Shown: positions 13,146-21,672 of the stretch, piece by piece | Layout: every line of letters begins with the position of its first letter | Position numbering within the stretch: position 1 is the stretch's first letter | DNA from: Treponema sp. | GTDB lineage: Bacteria; Spirochaetota; Spirochaetia; Treponematales; Treponemataceae | Length of the DNA: 64,000 nt | Assembly: GCA_016294105.1 (NCBI GenBank) | Contig: JAEDCN010000005.1 | Coordinates: forward strand, 1 to 64,000 | Reading direction: 5' to 3' | Program-made: the position numbers and the translations under genes | Notes under the pieces: generated by a model | Told to the model about the DNA's origin: nothing | The model's database searches: none | What the model saw: only the letters and a program-made list of their open reading frames with translations

Positions 13146-14420
13146 TTAGCGTGCAATCTTGTCGAATCCACAGAATGGTACCAATGCCTCTGGTACGGTA
13201 ATAGAGCCGTCCTCGTTCTGGTAGTTTTCCAGAATGGCTACCAGTGCACGAGATACAGCTACTGCAGTACCGTTCAGCATGTGGACAAAGCGGTTCTTTC
13301 CGTCACTGTCCTTGTAGCGAACATTCAGGCGGCGGGCCTGGAAGTCGGTACAGTTGGAGGTGGAGGTAACCTCTCCCCAGTCTCCATTTTCGCCACGACC
13401 AGGCATCCATGCTTCCAAGTCCCACTTGCGGTAGGCTGGTGCTCCCAGGTCTCCAGTACAGGTATCCACAACACGGAAGGGAATTCCCAGTCCGCTGAAG
13501 ATTTCTTCTTCGATGAGGCGCAATTTCTCATGAATTTCGTCAGACTGCTCTGGCAAGCAATAGACGAACATTTCCAGCTTGGTGAACTGGTGCACACGGT
13601 ACAAGCCTTTGGAGAACTGACCAGCAGCTCCAGCCTCACGACGGAAGCAGTGGGAAAGTCCGCAGTAGTAGAGGGGCAGCTTTTCCTTGTTTAAAATCTC
13701 ACCGGCATGGTATCCACCCAAGGTGATTTCAGCGGTGGCTACAAGACAGGCCTTTTCGTCTTCCAATGCGTATACGTTGGACTCATTTCCACGAGGATTA
13801 AAGCCAATTCCATGGAGGATTTCCTCTCGGGCTACGTCTGGAGTGATGAAGGGGGTAAAGCCATGCTTACGAAGAATGTTCATGGCATACATTACCAATG
13901 CCTGCTCCAAGAAAACAGCCTCGTTTTTAAGATAGTAGAATTTATTTCCAGAAACCTTTGTGGCGGCATCAAAGTCCACTAAATCAAGATCCTGGGCTAA
14001 CTGAACGTGATCCTTTGGCTTGAAGCTAAAGGTAGTAGGGGTTCCCACTCGCTTTACCTCAAGGTTATCGGTATCAAGAACTCCCACGGGGGCATCGGGG
14101 TGAGCCATGTTAGGAATCTTGCGTCCTTCTGCTTCCAACTGCTGCTCCAGCTCATTGAGGGTTTTTTCGCAGGAGGCAATTTCATCTTTAATGGCCTTGC
14201 CCTCATCGATGAGACGATTACGCTCATCTGGCTCCAACTTGGCCTTCATGGCCTTGGCATTGTCGTTGCGCTTTTGCTGCAGAGCCTGCACCTGGGTAAC
14301 CAAAGCAGTCCGCTTGTCAAAAAGTTCCACCACTAAATCGGCATCGGCATTCATATTGCGATTGGCAATATTTTCCTTTACTGCCTGGATATTATCCTTG
14401 ATAAATCTATAGTCCAACAT
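13146..14420 (-). CDS. serS: Seryl-tRNA synthetase
   Basis: 424 aa. The N-terminal coiled-coil arm (about 30-100) is followed by a class II core: motif 2 FRREAGAAG... and motif 3 with NGTAVAVSRALVAILEN. It charges tRNA-Ser. Start at ATG 14418-14420 gives MLDYRFIKDN, the usual N-terminus; an upstream in-frame ATG would add 34 unrelated residues. A promoter TTGCAT-17-TATTAT ends 7 nt before this ATG and no ribosome site exists, so the mRNA is probably leaderless. Confidence 0.95.
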   Translation of the reverse strand: MLDYRFIKDNIQAVKENIANRNMNADADLVVELFDKRTALVTQVQALQQKRNDNAKAMKAKLEPDERNRLIDEGKAIKDEIASCEKTLNELEQQLEAEGRKIPNMAHPDAPVGVLDTDNLEVKRVGTPTTFSFKPKDHVQLAQDLDLVDFDAATKVSGNKFYYLKNEAVFLEQALVMYAMNILRKHGFTPFITPDVAREEILHGIGFNPRGNESNVYALEDEKACLVATAEITLGGYHAGEILNKEKLPLYYCGLSHCFRREAGAAGQFSKGLYRVHQFTKLEMFVYCLPEQSDEIHEKLRLIEEEIFSGLGIPFRVVDTCTGDLGAPAYRKWDLEAWMPGRGENGDWGEVTSTSNCTDFQARRLNVRYKDSDGKNRFVHMLNGTAVAVSRALVAILENYQNEDGSITVPEALVPFCGFDKIAR

Positions 14421-14531
14421 ACCATATATAATACAGTGGCAACAATTTTTATGCAAGTTGTGGCCCAAAATGAGCAGGGGAAAGTAGAAGTCGACGCCAA
14501 AAAGATGTTGTGTATCCAGCAAAAAAAGAGT

Positions 14532-15689
14532 ATGCTAGCCACCATGAAATTTCTTGCTTGGCTGAAAAAAGATTTTGTGCTGGTGGCATCGGTGGTCTTG
14601 GCTCTGGTGTCTCTTCTGATGGTTCGTCCCTCTGTAGAGCTGGTGATAGAAGCCATTGACTTTAAGGTACTTGCCCTGCTGTTTTGCCTCATGCTGGTGA
14701 TTCAAGCTTTTCGCACCACTAACCTGCTGGATTATGTGGCGGTACGGCTTTTGGGAGTGTGCAAGAACACTCGGATGCTGTATTTTGTGCTGGTGTTTCT
14801 GGTGTTTGCAGTATCCATGGTCATTACCAATGATGTAGCCCTGTTGACCTTTGTTCCCCTAACCATTTTGGTGTGCCAAAAGCGGAGCATTTCCGCTGGA
14901 ACTCTAGTAGTTTTGGAGACCATTGCTGCAAATCTTGGTTCAAGTCTTACTCCCATGGGAAATCCTCAGAATCTGTTCTTGTACTCCTTCTATAACTTTT
15001 CTACCAAGGAATTCTTTTCTATTACTTTGATTATTGGTGCTGTTTCACTGGTGCTTTTGACGGTGGTGCTGCTAGTGGTGGGTGGCGGAAAGAAAGCTGC
15101 TTCTGCTGAAGCGAAGGTGGAGCTTACTGCATCGGATGCCACCCAGGTTCCTGTGGTGAAAAAGGATTTCCGATTCTGGCTCTATGTGGTGGCCTTTGTT
15201 CTTTCCCTGCTGACGGTGTTTCGGGTGGTGGATTATAGAATAACCTTGGTGGTGGTTACCTGTCTTGTGGTGGTATGTAATTGCCGTCTTTTGTCCATGG
15301 TGGATTACGGACTTTTGGGAACCTTTTTAGCCTTCTTTGTGTTTGTAGGCTGCATTTCCTCCGTTCCTGCTGTGGCCGGTTTGATTGAAAGTTCAGTAAC
15401 ATCTCCCCTTGCCACTTATATCACAGGAATTGCAACAAGCCAAGTTATCAGCAATGTTCCTGCTAGCCTGTTGTTAAGTGGCTTTGCCAGCCACGGAAAG
15501 GAGTTGCTTTTAGCAGTAAACGTCGGAGGCCTTGGTACCCTGATTGCAAGCCTTGCTAGCGTGATTTCCTTCAATATTTATCGCAATTCCTCTGCGAGCT
15601 GCTGTAAGGAAGGTTTTATGGCTCGATTCACCGGGTACAACCTGCTGTTTTTGGCAGTGTTGGCACCTGTGGTATGGATGTTTCTTTAG
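14532..15689 (+). CDS. ArsB/NhaD/SLC13-superfamily permease
   Basis: About 385 aa with ten or more membrane helices. The motifs VFAVSMVITNDVALLTFVPL and AANLGSSLTPMGNPQNLFLYS are the paired hairpin regions of the ion transporter superfamily, which includes arsenite, sodium/proton and dicarboxylate carriers. Substrate unknown. The gene is divergent from serS. The start is uncertain: ATG 14532 (weak AAAGAG upstream) or 14544; the track of open frame extends to 14436. Confidence 0.75.
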   Translation: MLATMKFLAWLKKDFVLVASVVLALVSLLMVRPSVELVIEAIDFKVLALLFCLMLVIQAFRTTNLLDYVAVRLLGVCKNTRMLYFVLVFLVFAVSMVITNDVALLTFVPLTILVCQKRSISAGTLVVLETIAANLGSSLTPMGNPQNLFLYSFYNFSTKEFFSITLIIGAVSLVLLTVVLLVVGGGKKAASAEAKVELTASDATQVPVVKKDFRFWLYVVAFVLSLLTVFRVVDYRITLVVVTCLVVVCNCRLLSMVDYGLLGTFLAFFVFVGCISSVPAVAGLIESSVTSPLATYITGIATSQVISNVPASLLLSGFASHGKELLLAVNVGGLGTLIASLASVISFNIYRNSSASCCKEGFMARFTGYNLLFLAVLAPVVWMFL

Positions 15690-15732
15690 GGGGAGGAAAC
15701 CCCTCTACTCGGAAGCGGGGTTTTCCTCCCCC
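15689..15732. terminator. Long G/C-rich hairpin after permease gene
   Basis: GGGGGAGGAAACCCC pairs with GGGGTTTTCCTCCCCC; strong stem without a good T run. The intergenic region to 15992 also holds a 13-bp inverted repeat (15878-15890 with 15942-15954, GGTGGCTGGGGAA) and no supported gene. Confidence 0.55.
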
Positions 15733-15992
15733 TAACACCCCCTCCTTCCCCAGCACCGCTTAGGGGCTCCTGCCCCTAAGAACCCCGGAAGAAAAGGCTT
15801 GTGTACTGTTCCTTAAAAAACAGCCCCTAGAACCACTCCTCGATTCAAAGTATAGCCCAATGAACGAAAGCGTGAGCGGTGGCTGGGGAATTCCCTGCAC
15901 AGCCGAACTGTGAGCGTAGCGAAGTGCGAGGCTGGGGAGGGTTCCCCAGCCACCACTTTAATATTTCATTCCTCTATGCTATACTGCATCCC

Positions 15993-17498
15993 GTGAGAGA
16001 CTTTCAGCTGCCCTCTGATTTGCAGGGGCTTCACATTCATTTTGTTGGAATCAAGGGAACGGGAATGGCCGCCCTTACGGAGATTCTTTGTCAGCGTGGG
16101 GCAAGGATTACAGGAAGCGATGTGGCGGATACCTTCTATACCGACCAAGTGCTGGCTGCCTGTGGAATCACTGCCAGCCTCTTTAACGAGGTAAACATTA
16201 CCGATGACCTTCTGTGTGTCATCTATTCCTCTGCCTACAACCAGGCCACTAACTGCGAGCTGGCAGAGGCCCATCGTCGTAACATTCCCTGCTTGCTGTA
16301 TTCCCAGGCTTTGGGACAGCTTTCTGCCCATGCCTATAGCTGTGGCATTGCAGGGGTTCACGGAAAAACCACCACTACGGGACTTACTGGCACCATTCTC
16401 CAGCAGTTTGATCTGCCTGTGCAGGTTTTGGCAGGAAGTTTGATTTCAAGCTTTGGTGGATCAAAGTCACAAGATAGCCTTGGAAAACAAGGAAGCTGCA
16501 CTCTGAGTCAGGGAACGGATTTCTTTGTGGCGGAAACCTGCGAGTATCAGCGGCATTTTATGGATTTCCACCCGCAAAAAATTATCCTTACCAGCGTGGA
16601 AAGTGACCATCAGGATTTCTTTCCCACATACGAAGATATTTTATCTGCCTTTGTGGACTATATTTGCCTTTTGCCAGAAAATGGTCAGTTGATTTATTGT
16701 GCCGACGATGCTGGTGCCTGTGAAGCTGCTGCCCGTGCTACAAAAAAGCGAAGTGATATTCAGCTAGTACCCTACGGTGAAACTGCAGAAGGGGACTATC
16801 GGGTAACCTTTGGTCAAGTGGAAGCTGGCTGCCAATATTTTTATCTTGCAGGCTTTGGAGAGCAATCCTTCCGACTGGAGGTTCCTGGTCGCCACTTGGT
16901 GCTGAATGCCGCTGCAGCCATTGCCCTGTCGGTGGAATTGCTCAAGGTTCATGAGCCTTCCCTTGCAAATGATACTCTTGCCCAAAGGCTTGCTTCAGGT
17001 CTTGCCGCCTTCCGTGGAGGAAAGCGACGTAGCGAGCTAGTGGGCCGCAAGGATAAGCTGGTGATTCTTGACGATTACGGTCATCATCCCACCGCCATCA
17101 AAACCACCCTGGAAGGCTATCGTGCCTTTTATCCTGGCTACAAGCTGGTGGTGGATTTTATGTCCCACACCTACACCCGCACTGCCGCCTTGCTGGAGGA
17201 GTTTGCCTCATCCTTTGGGGCTGCTGACCAAGTGATTCTCCATAAAATCTACGGCTCGGCCCGGGAAAATGCCAGTGCTTCTGGGGTGGACGGTACTACC
17301 TTGTACCAGGCCACCTGTAAATATCATCACAATGTCCGCTATTACCAAGAGATTCTTGATGCCGCCCAGGATCTGGAGCAGGAGCTGGTGCAAGGTGATC
17401 CGCAGTTTCCCCAAGGTATCGTTTTCGTTACCATGGGAGCAGGGGACAACTGGAAGCTAGGACGGGAATTGTGGCGCCGTCTGGAAAATCAAAAGTAA
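15993..17498 (+). CDS. murC: UDP-N-acetylmuramate-alanine ligase
   Basis: 501 aa Mur ligase. The N-terminal UDP-binding motif HFVGIKGTGMAALTEIL and the ATP P-loop GVHGKTTTT (about 122-130) are clear, followed by EYQRHFMDFHP and the C-terminal domain motif DDYGHHPTAI. It adds L-alanine to UDP-MurNAc in peptidoglycan synthesis. GTG 15993 is chosen: TATACT ends 7 nt upstream (leaderless), whereas the longer frame to 15879 runs through an inverted repeat. Followed closely by yicC. Confidence 0.92.
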   Translation: MRDFQLPSDLQGLHIHFVGIKGTGMAALTEILCQRGARITGSDVADTFYTDQVLAACGITASLFNEVNITDDLLCVIYSSAYNQATNCELAEAHRRNIPCLLYSQALGQLSAHAYSCGIAGVHGKTTTTGLTGTILQQFDLPVQVLAGSLISSFGGSKSQDSLGKQGSCTLSQGTDFFVAETCEYQRHFMDFHPQKIILTSVESDHQDFFPTYEDILSAFVDYICLLPENGQLIYCADDAGACEAAARATKKRSDIQLVPYGETAEGDYRVTFGQVEAGCQYFYLAGFGEQSFRLEVPGRHLVLNAAAAIALSVELLKVHEPSLANDTLAQRLASGLAAFRGGKRRSELVGRKDKLVILDDYGHHPTAIKTTLEGYRAFYPGYKLVVDFMSHTYTRTAALLEEFASSFGAADQVILHKIYGSARENASASGVDGTTLYQATCKYHHNVRYYQEILDAAQDLEQELVQGDPQFPQGIVFVTMGAGDNWKLGRELWRRLENQK

Positions 17499-17535
17499 AT
17501 ATTCTTCCTTAAACAAGGGATTTTAGGAGTTACAC

Positions 17536-18435
17536 ATGAACAGCATGACAGGCTATGGATACGAGGAATTGGTAGAAGAAAAGTTTTTTCTTTCGGTGGA
17601 AATCAAGTCCTATAATTCTCGATTCCTAGATCTTTCAATAAATCTGCCTTCAAGCCTTTCTCGGCTGGAAAATTTTTTCCGTGAAAAGGTAACTGCTGCT
17701 GTGGTGCGAGGCAAGGTTGATGTGTACATTCGTTTGCGGGAAGAAGAGCCTGCCACCTCAGTATTGGTGAATCAGGAGGCTGTCCGATCCTACGCTGCAG
17801 CTATTTCCCAGGTCTCCCAGATTTTATCTGAGATGCAGGGAATCGCTGGTAGTCAAGCTACTTCAACAGCCCAATCCCCACTGGAACTGATTCTTAGTCA
17901 GGAGGGCGTTCTGGTATCCCACCGTGAATTCGATCTTGATTCCTATAAGGCCCTGTTGGAGCCAGTTTTTGATACGGCTTTGGAGCAATTTGTAGCAGAC
18001 AGAAGGCGGGAAGGGGAGAATCTCAAGGTAGATTTACAGGAAAAGCTTGGAGTTTTGGAAGATGCAGCCGCCTTCTTTACCCATTGGCAACCACAGATGG
18101 AAAGCACCTTCAAGGAAAATCTTCAGCGTCGTTTCCAAGAGCTTTTAGGTGAAGGCTACGACCAGCAGCGGGTGCTTACAGAAGTGGCAGCCCTTTTGGT
18201 AAAGTACACCATTAACGAGGAAATTGTTCGTCTTAAAAGCCATCTTTCAGCCCTTGCCAAGGAGCTGGTGGACAATGCCACTCCCGGCCGCAAAATCGAC
18301 TTTATCTGTCAGGAAATAAATCGAGAGATAAACACCATCGGCTCCAAGAACCAATTTACGGAAGTGGGAGCCATGGTCATTACCGCCAAGGATGCACTGG
18401 AGAACATCAGGGAACAGGCCCGAAACGTAGAATAA
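17536..18435 (+). CDS. yicC: YicC-family endoribonuclease
   Basis: 299 aa. Begins MNSMTGYG, the invariant YicC start, and ends in the conserved GRKIDFICQEINREINTIGSK and ALENIREQARNVE. YicC proteins are RNases that take part in small-RNA turnover. AGGAG precedes the ATG by 8 nt, and murC ends 37 bp upstream. The last codons are part of a tandem duplication that continues past the stop (18417-18516). Confidence 0.9.
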   Translation: MNSMTGYGYEELVEEKFFLSVEIKSYNSRFLDLSINLPSSLSRLENFFREKVTAAVVRGKVDVYIRLREEEPATSVLVNQEAVRSYAAAISQVSQILSEMQGIAGSQATSTAQSPLELILSQEGVLVSHREFDLDSYKALLEPVFDTALEQFVADRRREGENLKVDLQEKLGVLEDAAAFFTHWQPQMESTFKENLQRRFQELLGEGYDQQRVLTEVAALLVKYTINEEIVRLKSHLSALAKELVDNATPGRKIDFICQEINREINTIGSKNQFTEVGAMVITAKDALENIREQARNVE

Positions 18436-18516
18436 GGCTCGGGTATAGTTTCGGGGCCCGAAACGTAGAATAAGGCTCGGGTAGAGTTTCGAGGGCCCGA
18501 AACGTAGAATAAAGTT
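18417..18516. repeat. Tandem duplication of the yicC 3' end
   Basis: GGCCCGAAACGTAGAATAA occurs at 18417, 18455 and 18494 (38- and 39-bp period). The first copy encodes the last YicC codons and stop; the other two lie downstream. Each unit can form a CCGAAAC/GTTTCGG hairpin. Confidence 0.85.
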
Positions 18517-18517
18517 T

Positions 18518-18949
18518 TTATTTTGAGCCCTCTAATCCCAGTTTTTTATAAAAATCCCGAATCTTGTTAAAGGCACTGGTAAGCTGGGCGATTCGTTGGG
18601 CTGCTTGGGTAGAGCTTGTTTCCTCGGTGGCTGTGTCTGGGTGGGCTTCCTTCAAAAACTGGGCGTAGACTCCCCGCACTTCACCCAGGCTGGGAATGGG
18701 CAGTTCTTGTTGTTGGTTATTTGCCAAACCGAATCCAAGTAGGCTTAAGGCTTCTTCCACCTCACGGGGAAGGGTGATGGTGGTTTTCTTTGTTTCCACT
18801 TGCTCTACTGTAAAATCCTGCTGGCTTGAATCAGCATCAGTAAAAACAGCTTTTTGATAATATGTTCTTTTGGGTTGTGGCTGGGGAATTTCGCCTTTTT
18901 CAAGGCATTCGTTCAGCATATCCCCCAGCTTGTCAAACAGGGAACTCAT
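18518..18949 (-). CDS. J-domain protein (DnaJ-like co-chaperone)
   Basis: 143 aa. The C-terminal 65 residues form a J domain: PSLGEVRGVYAQFLKEAHPDT with the HPD triad that activates DnaK, followed by QRIAQLTSAFNKIRDFYKK. The N-terminal part has no recognised domain. A CATACT -10 ends 7 nt before the ATG, so it is probably leaderless. Clients are unknown. Confidence 0.75.
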   Translation of the reverse strand: MSSLFDKLGDMLNECLEKGEIPQPQPKRTYYQKAVFTDADSSQQDFTVEQVETKKTTITLPREVEEALSLLGFGLANNQQQELPIPSLGEVRGVYAQFLKEAHPDTATEETSSTQAAQRIAQLTSAFNKIRDFYKKLGLEGSK

Positions 18950-19014
18950 GGATTTTAGTATGATAGACAGAGGGGATTAAGTCAACAGGAGGGGAAGCAA
19001 TGGAACACGAAGGC

Positions 19015-19043
19015 TTGACTGTACCATTTTTTTATGGTAAATT
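19015..19043 (+). promoter_or_regulatory. Promoter of the second type III antitoxin RNA
   Basis: TTGACT, 17-nt spacer, TAAATT; predicted start near 19050. Confidence 0.65.
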
Positions 19044-19049
19044 CTGCTT

Positions 19050-19137
19050 AGAAGGTCTCCATTAACCTGTGGTTTAAATACACAAAGAGATGAAGATTAC
19101 TGAAAGGCTGCTTGTTGTCCAGGCAGCCTTACTTTTT
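19050..19137 (+). ncRNA. Putative type III antitoxin RNA, single unit
   Basis: About 55 nt after the promoter and before a terminator (AAGGCTGC / GCAGCCTT at 19104-19130, then T run). AGGT/ACCT forms a hairpin whose loop has TCTC, matching GAGA downstream (possible pseudoknot); TGTG/CACA forms another. Unlike the locus at 1083, no tandem repeat is visible. Called from the position upstream of an AbiQ-like toxin. Confidence 0.5.
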
Positions 19138-19145
19138 GAGGCACG

Positions 19146-19724
19146 ATGTTTTCATTAAAAAAGAACCTCCAATTCATTACGATACACCAGAATTATTTGA
19201 AGGCATTGCATGATGCGTGTAGCGAAGTATATTACAAGCCTGCTGGTTACGAGACAAAGCCGTACCTTGGAATTCTTGTGGAAAAGGAAGGAGTTGAATA
19301 TGCGATTCCCCTCTCATCAGCAAAGGAAAAGCACAAGGCTTGGAGAAATGTTGAAATAGATCGTTTCTTGATATTTGAGAATTGCGACAAACAGAAGCTT
19401 GGAACGAGGGCTGTGTATGTTGAAAATCCTGACGGAAGCGTAAAGCATATCCTTGCGGTAATCGATGTGAAGAAAATGATTCCCGTGAAGCAAGGGCTAT
19501 ACTCTAAGGTGAATTTGAATCCATCTGAAACTGACTCTCCTGCTGACAAGAAATATAAGGTTCTTTTGAACATCGAGTACTCTTTCTGTCTTAAAATTAT
19601 TGATTCTTTGATTCAAAAAGCAACAAGGATATACGAAAAGCAAATCAGAACGGGCAAGATTCCTCGGTTTTGCTGCGACTTCAAGTTGCTTGAAAAGATT
19701 TGTGATGAATATACGCTAGCGTAG
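19146..19724 (+). CDS. Type III toxin endoribonuclease, AbiQ/CptN-like
   Basis: 192 aa. It has the AbiQ/ToxN landmarks in order: an N-terminal strand and helix (ITIHQNYLKALHDACSEV), KPYLGILVEKEGVEYAIPLSS, the basic KEKHKAWRN, VIDVKKMIPV, and a C-terminal helical bundle ending CCDFKLLEKICDEY. The expected activity is sequence-specific RNA cleavage inhibited by the upstream RNA. GAGG lies about 4 nt before the ATG and the antitoxin terminator 10 nt. The last 44 bp overlap the 3' end of the convergent HAD gene, suggesting that the locus landed at that end. Confidence 0.82.
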   Translation: MFSLKKNLQFITIHQNYLKALHDACSEVYYKPAGYETKPYLGILVEKEGVEYAIPLSSAKEKHKAWRNVEIDRFLIFENCDKQKLGTRAVYVENPDGSVKHILAVIDVKKMIPVKQGLYSKVNLNPSETDSPADKKYKVLLNIEYSFCLKIIDSLIQKATRIYEKQIRTGKIPRFCCDFKLLEKICDEYTLA

Positions 19725-20355
19725 CTGGAAGCCGGTACACATCCTCCACTCCATCCACTAAAAGACCCCCCATGCCCAGTTCCAGCGGAAGCTCAATGTC
19801 TATATTGAAGCGGTCTCCCACAGAAAGGCAGTGTTCCGCCCTGCAACCAAGCTTTTCCACTGCCAGCAAAAAGGGGGCGGGGTGAGGCTTTGATACTTTA
19901 CAGGTGTCAAGGCCAATTACTAGGGGAAAGAATTCCTCCACGCCTAGGGCTGCCAGAGTTTTCCGCCCCACCAACACTGGATTGTTGGTGATGCAGGCCA
20001 GCTGGTAGTGTTGGCGTAAGCTTTCCAGTGTTGCCACCAGCTTATGGTCTTTCACCAAAAAATCAGCTGGTTCCAACAACTCTTCTCGCCAGCGAATACT
20101 TTCTTCTATAGAGTAACCTAGCTGCACAAAGGTATTCCCCAAGCTCAGGGCTTTTCCTCCGCTCTTTTCTTCCCAATTCCTCTGTGTATCTTCTATTCTT
20201 TGGCGGGCTTCTTGGTCAGAAATTCCTTCCAGCTGGGCATAGTGGTGAATCTGTATCTGGTTTTGCTGAAGGGCATATTCCTTGTGGCTGTACAAGGTGG
20301 AGTCAATGTCAAAGATAATGGCTTTAAGCTGTTGGGGCCTACGATACATGTTCAT
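19681..20355 (-). CDS. HAD-superfamily phosphatase
   Basis: 224 aa. Motif I AIIFDIDSTLYS with the two catalytic aspartates, motif II ACITNNP, a lysine near VSKPHPAPF, and motif IV SVGDRFNIDIE. The cap is helical (subfamily I, phosphoglycolate phosphatase or YjjG style). Substrate unknown. The last 15 or so residues overlap the type III toxin gene and may not be the ancestral C-terminus. Same strand as a sugar kinase (12-bp gap), so it may act on a phosphorylated sugar or nucleotide. Confidence 0.8.
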   Translation of the reverse strand: MNMYRRPQQLKAIIFDIDSTLYSHKEYALQQNQIQIHHYAQLEGISDQEARQRIEDTQRNWEEKSGGKALSLGNTFVQLGYSIEESIRWREELLEPADFLVKDHKLVATLESLRQHYQLACITNNPVLVGRKTLAALGVEEFFPLVIGLDTCKVSKPHPAPFLLAVEKLGCRAEHCLSVGDRFNIDIELPLELGMGGLLVDGVEDVYRLPATLAYIHHKSFQAT

Positions 20356-20367
20356 AAAGCTACTTCC

Positions 20368-21672
20368 TTAAATGGATTCTTTAGGGGCAAAGACTTGACT
20401 CTGATGAACCAGAGCCTGTGCTCCCTCTTGAATGGAACTGAATTTTCCAAGACCACAGTATGCCAACACAGCATCTCCTACCAATTCTGCATCGGCACAG
20501 GCAGTAATGGAAAATGCAGCCTGTACCACCTGGCTTTTATACCGAAGCCATGCGGGATTTTTTGCCTGTCCGCCTGTAGTACAGATGGTACTGTCAATTT
20601 TTGTTCCTGTCATTGTAGCAATGGCAGAAAGTTTTTCGTAGGCAGTCTTTACCTCCACCGCTAATGCTTCCATCAACTGGAAGCCTGCTTCACTGAGTGG
20701 AGGATTTCGCAACAATGCCTCCACAAAATCTTGATAGCCTAAATGAGGAGCAGTAGCCTTTTTCACCTTACTGAACCGAGTGCCACTGTCAGGCAAAAGG
20801 ACGCTGGCATTGAATAAACCAGGAACCAAGGAGGGTAGCACTCGCACTCCTTCAATACCAGAACTGTGCAGTGCTTGGCTAGGATTGCTTGCAAGGCAAA
20901 GGTTGATTCCTTCACTGCTGCCCGCCCGATCGCAAAGCTTTCCAGGTTCCAAGGTATTGGTGCCAATAAGGGCCACCGTAAAATCTGGTCCCCCGCAAAA
21001 TACTGGAGTTGTGTCACTTAAACCCAATGTTTTTGCAATTTCTGGCAGTAAGGTTCCTGCCTTGGTAGCGGGTGTAACAAAATCAGGGAGCTTGGAGCTT
21101 TCAAGTCCCAGCTTTTCCAAGGCTTCTTGGCTCCAGTAGGCTGGCTCAAAGCGTTTTTCTGGCAAAATAGTTAAAAATCTTCCCGTAAGTCGCCAAATCA
21201 GGTATTCTGGCCCAGAAATGATTTTTTCACTTTTGTTCCATTCCGCTGGAAAAAGACGCTTAAAAGCCAAAAGTCGTGGTAAAAAGATTGAAAATAATTG
21301 ACGGGAAGCCAATTCTCTCTGGATTACCTGTGAAAGAGCTGGTGCTACAGGATGGTTCCATAAAAAAACTTCTCCGGCAGTGGTTGCCAGGGTAGGGCCA
21401 TTGCCAGAAATACAAATCCCTTCAATCGGTTCTTCAGGTTTTTTGAGGCAAAGCCTGTGGGTGGCTTCCTGCAATGCAGCAAACCAATGGTCTCCAGAAA
21501 ATAATTTTGGTAAACAGCAGGGATTGTCTCCAAATTCAGAAGCACAAAGCCCTTCTTGATTAAATTCTGTCTTGGGAAAAAGCACTCTGGCTTCAGATAA
21601 AACCTGCCCCTGTAGATTTACAAGGGCAGTCTTTAATGAGGAGGTCCCAATATCAGCACAAAGGATGGACAT
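20368..21672 (-). CDS. FGGY-family carbohydrate kinase
   Basis: 434 aa. N-terminal ATP-binding MSILCADIGTSSLKTALV, a central GPEYLIWRLTGRF, and ICTTGGQAKNPAWLRYKSQV (FGGY C-terminal signature) near residue 365. Such kinases phosphorylate xylulose, glycerol, gluconate or similar; the substrate is undetermined. It is shorter than typical 480-500-aa members. Its stop overlaps the prs stop codon/start region at 21672, and the HAD phosphatase follows. Confidence 0.85.
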   Translation of the reverse strand: MSILCADIGTSSLKTALVNLQGQVLSEARVLFPKTEFNQEGLCASEFGDNPCCLPKLFSGDHWFAALQEATHRLCLKKPEEPIEGICISGNGPTLATTAGEVFLWNHPVAPALSQVIQRELASRQLFSIFLPRLLAFKRLFPAEWNKSEKIISGPEYLIWRLTGRFLTILPEKRFEPAYWSQEALEKLGLESSKLPDFVTPATKAGTLLPEIAKTLGLSDTTPVFCGGPDFTVALIGTNTLEPGKLCDRAGSSEGINLCLASNPSQALHSSGIEGVRVLPSLVPGLFNASVLLPDSGTRFSKVKKATAPHLGYQDFVEALLRNPPLSEAGFQLMEALAVEVKTAYEKLSAIATMTGTKIDSTICTTGGQAKNPAWLRYKSQVVQAAFSITACADAELVGDAVLAYCGLGKFSSIQEGAQALVHQSQVFAPKESI

